64,000 nt of DNA. Origin: Rhizobium rhododendri (GTDB taxonomy: Bacteria; Pseudomonadota; Alphaproteobacteria; Rhizobiales; Rhizobiaceae). A program made the translations under genes and the position numbers. The stretch's first letter is position 1. Every line of letters starts with the position of its first letter. The DNA is taken from contig NZ_CP117269.1 in assembly GCF_007000325.2 (NCBI RefSeq), forward strand, positions 310,001 to 374,000, in the 5' to 3' direction. The notes beneath the pieces were generated by a model. That model had not been told where the DNA came from, did no database searches, and worked only from the letters and a program-made list of their open reading frames with translations. Below are positions 59,930-64,000 of the stretch, one piece after another.

Positions 59930-60952
59930 TTACTTGAAGAACTGCGCAGCTTGGTCTGGCGTGACCTCTGCGGTCACCGACCAATAGCCCGGCTTGCCGT
60001 CCGCGCTCTTGATATTGTCGCCCAGGTTGGCCGCATCGACAAACGGGATCGGGATGTAGATCGCATTGCCATAAGTGCCACCGAAAACGCCATCCTTGAA
60101 TTCCTTGCCTTGCAGCTTTAGGACAGCCACATTCAGTGCACTGGCCATCACGCCGGGCGGGTTGGCGGACGCACCGGAATTGTATTTCTTGTCGGCCCAG
60201 CGCTCCATGAAGTCCTTGCGGACCTCACCGGTCGCCGCGATGGATGCCGCCTTGCCGGCACCCTCGATAGCACGCCATGCGCCATCCGCCATGCCGTCCT
60301 GCACCCAGACGCCATTGATGTCTGGATAGGTTGCAAGCAAATTCTGCATTGCCTGTTGGCCCTGCGCCTGGTCCCAGTTGGCATTCGCCTGATTCAGGAG
60401 CTTGATGTCCGGGTATTTGGCAAAGATTTCCTTGTAGCCTGCGACCCTGCTTTCGTTGGCAGGATTGCCGGCTATGCCGTTAATGGCAACGACATTGCCC
60501 TTACCCTTCAGCGCGTCTGCGAGCCATTGGGCCGACTTGCGAGCCCAGTCCTTCTGGTCGATGCCAACATAGATCGCATCCTTAGAGGAGGCCTCCGCAT
60601 CGGTGGCGACCACCAGAATATTGCGCGCCTTGGCCTGCGCGAAGATAGGATTGAATGCAGTTGGGCTGCCGGGATCGATGATGATCGCATTGACGCCCTG
60701 GTTCATGAAGTTACGAACATGACCAATCTGTCCTTGCACGTCGACATTGCCGCTCTGGACAACGACCTCGACCTTCACGCCCTTTTGGGCCCAAGCCGCC
60801 GCGGCGGCCTTGGCTTCCTCAATCATCTGAGTTCGCCATTCGCTGCCGACGAACGCGTTCGAAATCCCGATTTTGTATGCGCCGTCCTGAGCAAAGGACA
60901 CAGTTGAGATGCCGACAAGAGTTGCTGCGGCAAGAGCAAACAATTTAATCAC
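59930..60952 (-). CDS. Periplasmic sugar-binding protein
   Basis: About 340 residues from a GTG at 60952, seven bases after GGAGG. A signal peptide (LFALAAATLVGISTVSFAQ) is followed by a ribose-binding-type fold: KIGISNAFVGSEWRTQMIEE, QIGHVRNFMNQGVNAIIIDP, YVGIDQKDWARKSAQWLADA, VVAINGIAGNPANESRVAGY and VWVQDGMADGAWRAIEGAG. It delivers a monosaccharide or polyol to the transporter. It is the first gene of the operon, next to the twin operators. Confidence 0.92.
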   Translation of the reverse strand: MIKLFALAAATLVGISTVSFAQDGAYKIGISNAFVGSEWRTQMIEEAKAAAAAWAQKGVKVEVVVQSGNVDVQGQIGHVRNFMNQGVNAIIIDPGSPTAFNPIFAQAKARNILVVATDAEASSKDAIYVGIDQKDWARKSAQWLADALKGKGNVVAINGIAGNPANESRVAGYKEIFAKYPDIKLLNQANANWDQAQGQQAMQNLLATYPDINGVWVQDGMADGAWRAIEGAGKAASIAATGEVRKDFMERWADKKYNSGASANPPGVMASALNVAVLKLQGKEFKDGVFGGTYGNAIYIPIPFVDAANLGDNIKSADGKPGYWSVTAEVTPDQAAQFFK

Positions 60953-60972
60953 AGAAACCTCCTCCAACCGAA

Positions 60973-61020
60973 TGTTACCGGTTACATTCTGAAATGTAAC
61001 CGGTAACACATTTCGGTCAA
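60973..61020 (-). promoter_or_regulatory. Promoter with twin LacI-type operators
   Basis: TGTTACCGGTTACA (60973-60986) and TGTAACCGGTAACA (60995-61008) are matching LacI-family sites whose centres lie 22 bp apart, two helical turns, and together form a larger perfect palindrome. On the minus strand -35 TTGACC (61015-61020), a 16-bp spacer and -10 TACATT (60993-60998) overlap them, so bound repressor would block RNA polymerase. The regulator is inferred to be the LacI protein at 55411. Confidence 0.85.
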
Positions 61021-61082
61021 GCAATTTTTGAAACTATAATCAGTATTACCGGTGCGTTCGTGCCGATGCGGAGCAGGAGAGG

Positions 61083-61496
61083 ATGAAAAGCCAACCCAAC
61101 GCGATCGGCATCCTGCAGGCCGATTGCTATAATGGCTTCAATCCTCTCTTCGACCGAACCAAGAAACAAACCCCGGTGACGCCAGCCTTCTGGTTTGCCC
61201 ATACGCGGCGAAAGTTCTTCGAGCTGGCCGATGTCTCGCGCAATGCCCGGTGGGGCAAGCGGGCGCGGATACTTTCCCTGCCCGACGGCGAAAGAGGGCG
61301 GGGCGCACCTGATGCAGGCGCAATCGTCGAAAGCCCTGTCTCCACCTTCGTATATCAGCTTTATCTACATGGCTTCATCACAACCGATGGAAGGAGCATA
61401 ATGACGCCTAGACCACTTGAAAACGAACATAAGAGGGATTTGAGCAGCAAAATTATCGCCGATCGTTTGCGCTGGCGGCGCAATGACATTGTTTAG
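61083..61496 (+). pseudogene. IS66-family transposase fragment
   Basis: The frame contains NAIGILQADCYNGFNPLF, then TPAFWFAHTRRKFFELADVS, the region before the catalytic centre of IS66 TnpC (LQADxYxGFNxLY...AxCWAHxRRKFFELAD), followed by unrelated or rearranged sequence ending DRLRWRRNDIV. No N-terminus or full catalytic triad remains. Confidence 0.72.
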
Positions 61497-62080
61497 TCGA
61501 TATTCCGGGGAATTGCGTTCTGTAGATCATCAGACAGCGGCTAAAGATTAGGTGAGATCGATTCGCCAGATTGTCGGGTCGTCTGCCAGGACCAGGACGA
61601 ATTTCGAGACAGACGCTCTATGATTTCGGCCTCAATCTGCTAGAAATTACGAAGCAAATTTTTTCGAAAAACTGCAACTCGAGCGTTTGAATTGATGAGA
61701 CGAAATCCTATGCTAGCGGAGTGCAATATCTGTTAGATCAAGAAACGCTTGTATATTAGGCAGTAACCTTTACCGTCATCGTTTGCAACATTGAGAGCCG
61801 ATGTTGCTTCGACGCGAGCTTTGTTAATGATGTAATTTTCGGTTGCATAACCGATCGGATCAGGTTAGCGTCACCATTGATATTAATCGAACGATGAAAG
61901 TCGTTCAAGCACAGCATACTCGCCAAGCTTGCATTTTTCTACGGCTTCGGCCGCGTGAAATGTGCACAGCATGCCGGCTCTATAGCCTTCCTGTGTCACG
62001 GAGCATTCATTCCTAACTTATGCAAGATTGGCATGAAATAAATTACTGCCCAATATTCAAGAGGCCAATATCCGATCAAC
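61497..62080. other. Region upstream of the LuxR gene with two dyads
   Basis: No gene was seen. TCGGTT-GCAT-AACCGA (61839-61854) and GAACGA-TGAAAG-TCGTTC (61889-61906, 18 bp) are perfect-armed dyads of lux/tra-box size in the likely promoter area of the LuxR-type gene, 175-240 bp before its start. Confidence 0.5.
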
Positions 62081-62839
62081 GTGACGGAGCTGACGGTGGA
62101 CATGGAGTTCTCAGCAATATCGAACGTCATGTTGGATTTTATAACAGAGACATCCCGTGCTCAAGACAGGGATGAAGTGTTTTCATCGTTAGGCAAAGTA
62201 TCCCGACATTTCGGCTTCAGCTGCTTTGTCGTTTCCGGAATACCATTACCAATCGAACGCCTTGAGCCCTATCTTATCTTAAGCGGCTGGCCGATAGAAT
62301 GGTATAATCGCTATCTGGAAAACAATTACGTGCATACCGACCCTGTAATACTCTTGAGTAAAACCCGTGACAGAGAATTTATCTGGTCAGATTTGCTGAA
62401 CGATCACAAGCTCGACCGGCAAAGCCGTCGCGTCATGAGCGAGGCGAGTGAATTCAAGATGCTCGATGGTCTGTGCGTTCCATTGCATGCCGCGACCGGG
62501 CTTCAGTCGATAATCAGCTTCGGAGCAGAAAAGGTCGATCTCTGCGTATCGGCTCGAAGAGCTCTGTATGTCCTATCGGCCTACGCGCTTAGCTTGCTGC
62601 GTGAGCAGAACGCGAAAGAAGCAAAGCAGACGACTAAGAATCTGCCAAACATAACACCGCGAGAACGCGAGATTATTCAGTGGTGCGCCGCTGGCAAGAC
62701 AGCGACCGAGATCGCGGATATTCTAGGACGATCGCATCGGACAATTCAAAATGAAATATTCAATCTTCAGCGGAAACTCGATGTCGTAAATGCGCCTCAG
62801 ATGGTTGCCGAAAGCTTTCGGCTTCGAATTTTACGTTGA
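62081..62839 (+). CDS. Orphan LuxR-type regulator with autoinducer-binding domain
   Basis: A 252-residue protein, GTG start at 62081; ATG 62102 is the alternative. The N-terminal autoinducer-binding domain has the invariant positions in [20 protein letters not shown] (Trp, Tyr, Asp-Pro) and FIWSDLLND (Trp). The C-terminal HTH is [57 protein letters not shown]. It would bind an acyl-homoserine lactone and activate or repress DNA. No luxI-type synthase lies in the window, so it is an orphan (solo) receptor here. Confidence 0.88.
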   Translation: MTELTVDMEFSAISNVMLDFITETSRAQDRDEVFSSLGKVSRHFGFSCFVVSGIPLPIERLEPYLILSGWPIEWYNRYLENNYVHTDPVILLSKTRDREFIWSDLLNDHKLDRQSRRVMSEASEFKMLDGLCVPLHAATGLQSIISFGAEKVDLCVSARRALYVLSAYALSLLREQNAKEAKQTTKNLPNITPREREIIQWCAAGKTATEIADILGRSHRTIQNEIFNLQRKLDVVNAPQMVAESFRLRILR

Positions 62840-62882
62840 GGTCGCTCGTGTAGATTTCAGTGACGGTTGATGTTTCTTCCCT

Positions 62883-63030
62883 ATGGCCCGGAAAGCAGTG
62901 GCGTTGCGCGGGGTGAGCATTACACTCGCCTGCCGCACCTTCTAGGTCAGTGAGACCTGCTACCGTCCAGCGCCAAGCTGGACGACGAGAACGAGCAGAT
63001 TGCCGATCTCCTGATCGGCCGAGGGAAATG
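62883..63030 (+). pseudogene. IS3-family OrfB fragment
   Basis: The plus strand reads KAVALRGVSITLACRTF, a stop, VSETCYRP, then in another frame AKLDDENEQIADLLIG. This matches the segment of IS3-group OrfB just before the integrase core (RxCRxFGISETCYRY-PKLDDENEQIADLL). It is short, frameshifted and bordered by an IS110 remnant. Confidence 0.7.
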
Positions 63031-63084
63031 AACCGCTTCGTGACGGTCAACGAACCCGAGCTAGCCCAGCGTAAAAATGCGATC

Positions 63085-63450
63085 AACCGGTGGCTTTCCA
63101 TGGTCTTCACATGCACTGCGGAATATCAGCCGCTCGCCAGCATCTCGACGAGTGCCTGCGCATCCGCCTTGTCAGTCTTCTCTGGCCGCGCCTTCTTAGC
63201 ATCTGAGGCACGCCGCGCATCCATGCAGATATAGGAAAGCCAAGATTCTTCAGCCCATGGTAAAGCCAGGGCGTAAGCGATCCTCTCTCAAGCCCGACCT
63301 TCACGAGATGATCTTTCCATCTCTTCAGTCGCTAGGCGATCTTTGACGGTTGCTATCCACAGTCCCACGCCACACTACCTTGCATTCCTGATCAATAATG
63401 CAAATGTGGGTGCACTTGAGACTGACGTCCAATACAACATATATTTGCAT
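63085..63450 (-). pseudogene. IS110-family transposase N-terminal remnant
   Basis: From ATG 63450 the minus strand reads MQIYVVLDVSLKCTHICIID, QECKVVWRGTVDSNRQRSPS, a stop, then KVGLERGSLTPWLYHGLKNL and, after frame changes, AVHVKTMESHRLIAF-like residues. These are the DEDD N-terminal landmarks of IS110 (VGLDVSLKET, VGLETGxLTPWLYxxL, VHVKSxxSH). Several stops and shifts make it dead. It is a different IS110 lineage from the copy at 51178. Confidence 0.75.
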
Positions 63451-63547
63451 CGCTGCTCTCCGTAAGGTCTTCGACAAACCAAGGCGGATGTTCTCATCAG
63501 CCGAGGGTGGCAGCAACCTCATATATGGAATGTATTATCAGCTTTTC

Positions 63548-64000
63548 TCAGCGCCAGACAGCACCGCCGAATTGGGCGGTGGCGTCTTTCGGCGTGATGC
63601 CCGAAAGGTCACAATGATTGGGGTTGTCCGGAACCGGCGCTTGCAGCAATCGCGCGCTCTTGACCGGCGCCTTGATCACGCAATAAGCGTCGAAGCGTTG
63701 TGGCAGTCCCGGCAGCGTAGTGGCGAAATTTCCATTTGGCTTACAATTGACACTCGCTCCCTCCATACGACCGGATTGATTGACCGCCTCACCACTGAAG
63801 TCACACGTCTTCCCTGTTGAGGATCCCGGTTGGCCTTTAGGCCCAGTCAATGTTACCCCTCGTATGACCACGCCAGTCTCGACTGGCGTGACACCGGCAG
63901 TAGCGTTGTTTTTGACCTTCATGGTCTCCCCGGCTATGCCCGGCTCCACCATAGTGAACATCAGTGCGACAGCAAGGACGAATTTGAAAGCTCGTGTTGT
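63548..64000 (-). CDS. Secreted protein of unknown function, start beyond the window
   Basis: The frame is open from 64000 and reads TTRAFKFVLAVALMFTMVEP, a signal peptide with likely cleavage after GIAG. The mature part is ETMKVKNNATAGVTPVETG, VVIRGVTLTGPKGQPGSST, KTCDFSGEAVNQSGRMEGAS and HCDLSGITPKDATAQFGGAV. Three Cys could give disulphides. The start codon probably lies just past 64000. No domain recognised. Confidence 0.6.
   Translation of the reverse strand, partial: TTRAFKFVLAVALMFTMVEPGIAGETMKVKNNATAGVTPVETGVVIRGVTLTGPKGQPGSSTGKTCDFSGEAVNQSGRMEGASVNCKPNGNFATTLPGLPQRFDAYCVIKAPVKSARLLQAPVPDNPNHCDLSGITPKDATAQFGGAVWR

Overview
The window looks like part of an accessory replicon (plasmid) of an alphaproteobacterium of the Rhizobium/Agrobacterium group. 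The support is a RepC-type initiator with a probable counter-transcribed RNA, SyrB-like regulators, a complete VirB/VirD4-type conjugation locus with a MOBP-like relaxase, a ribose-type sugar ABC operon, and many insertion-sequence remnants. No rRNA, tRNA or CRISPR array was seen.

Layout. 1-10.6 kb: an AmpC-like beta-lactamase remnant, an ArsR regulator, an IHF-beta-like protein, a decayed TraA relaxase/helicase remnant, three tandem SyrB-like coiled-coil proteins, a WGR protein, a HicAB toxin-antitoxin pair, a glycosyltransferase, and a signalling module (secreted molybdopterin-fold protein, hybrid histidine kinase, convergent HTH-receiver protein). 10.9-14.5 kb: replication region with an orphan repC, its probable antisense RNA and unknown neighbours. 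14.8-19.2 kb: an IS4-family element with a perfect 9-bp target duplication inside an acetyltransferase gene, then a 2H phosphoesterase, a MerR regulator merged with an unknown membrane-protein gene, and a CPBP protease.

19.3-35.2 kb: type IV secretion. virB1-B2-B3-B4-(two virB5-like genes)-B7-like-B6-B8-B9-B10-B11-virD4 run on the minus strand with many stop/start overlaps. A second operon diverges from virB1: TrbM-like, membrane protein, two secreted proteins, an SNase-fold protein and a DUF736 protein. 38.3-43.5 kb: relaxase and mobC on the minus strand, and a ParA/VirC1-like gene plus a small DNA-binding-like gene on the plus strand. Between them lies a strong oriT candidate (inverted repeat plus a TATCCTG/C nick-like site) and a degenerate array phased at 9 bp. 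Together these would nick, process and export the plasmid.

43.8-50.9 kb: a PAS-HWE histidine kinase, a cold-shock-domain protein, a HigA antitoxin with a broken HigB partner, an MNT/HEPN gene whose 3' end is lost to an IS5 remnant, two EamA transporters and a TetR regulator. 51.2-61.0 kb: an IS110 pseudogene, then a sugar uptake and catabolism operon (binding protein, ATPase, two permeases, LacI, two isomerase-like proteins, a Gfo/Idh/MocA dehydrogenase) with twin LacI operators over its promoter. 61-64 kb: an IS66 remnant, an orphan LuxR-type regulator, nested IS3 and IS110 remnants, and a secreted protein that runs off the window.

All identifications come from reading the sequence and recognising families; no database search was run.
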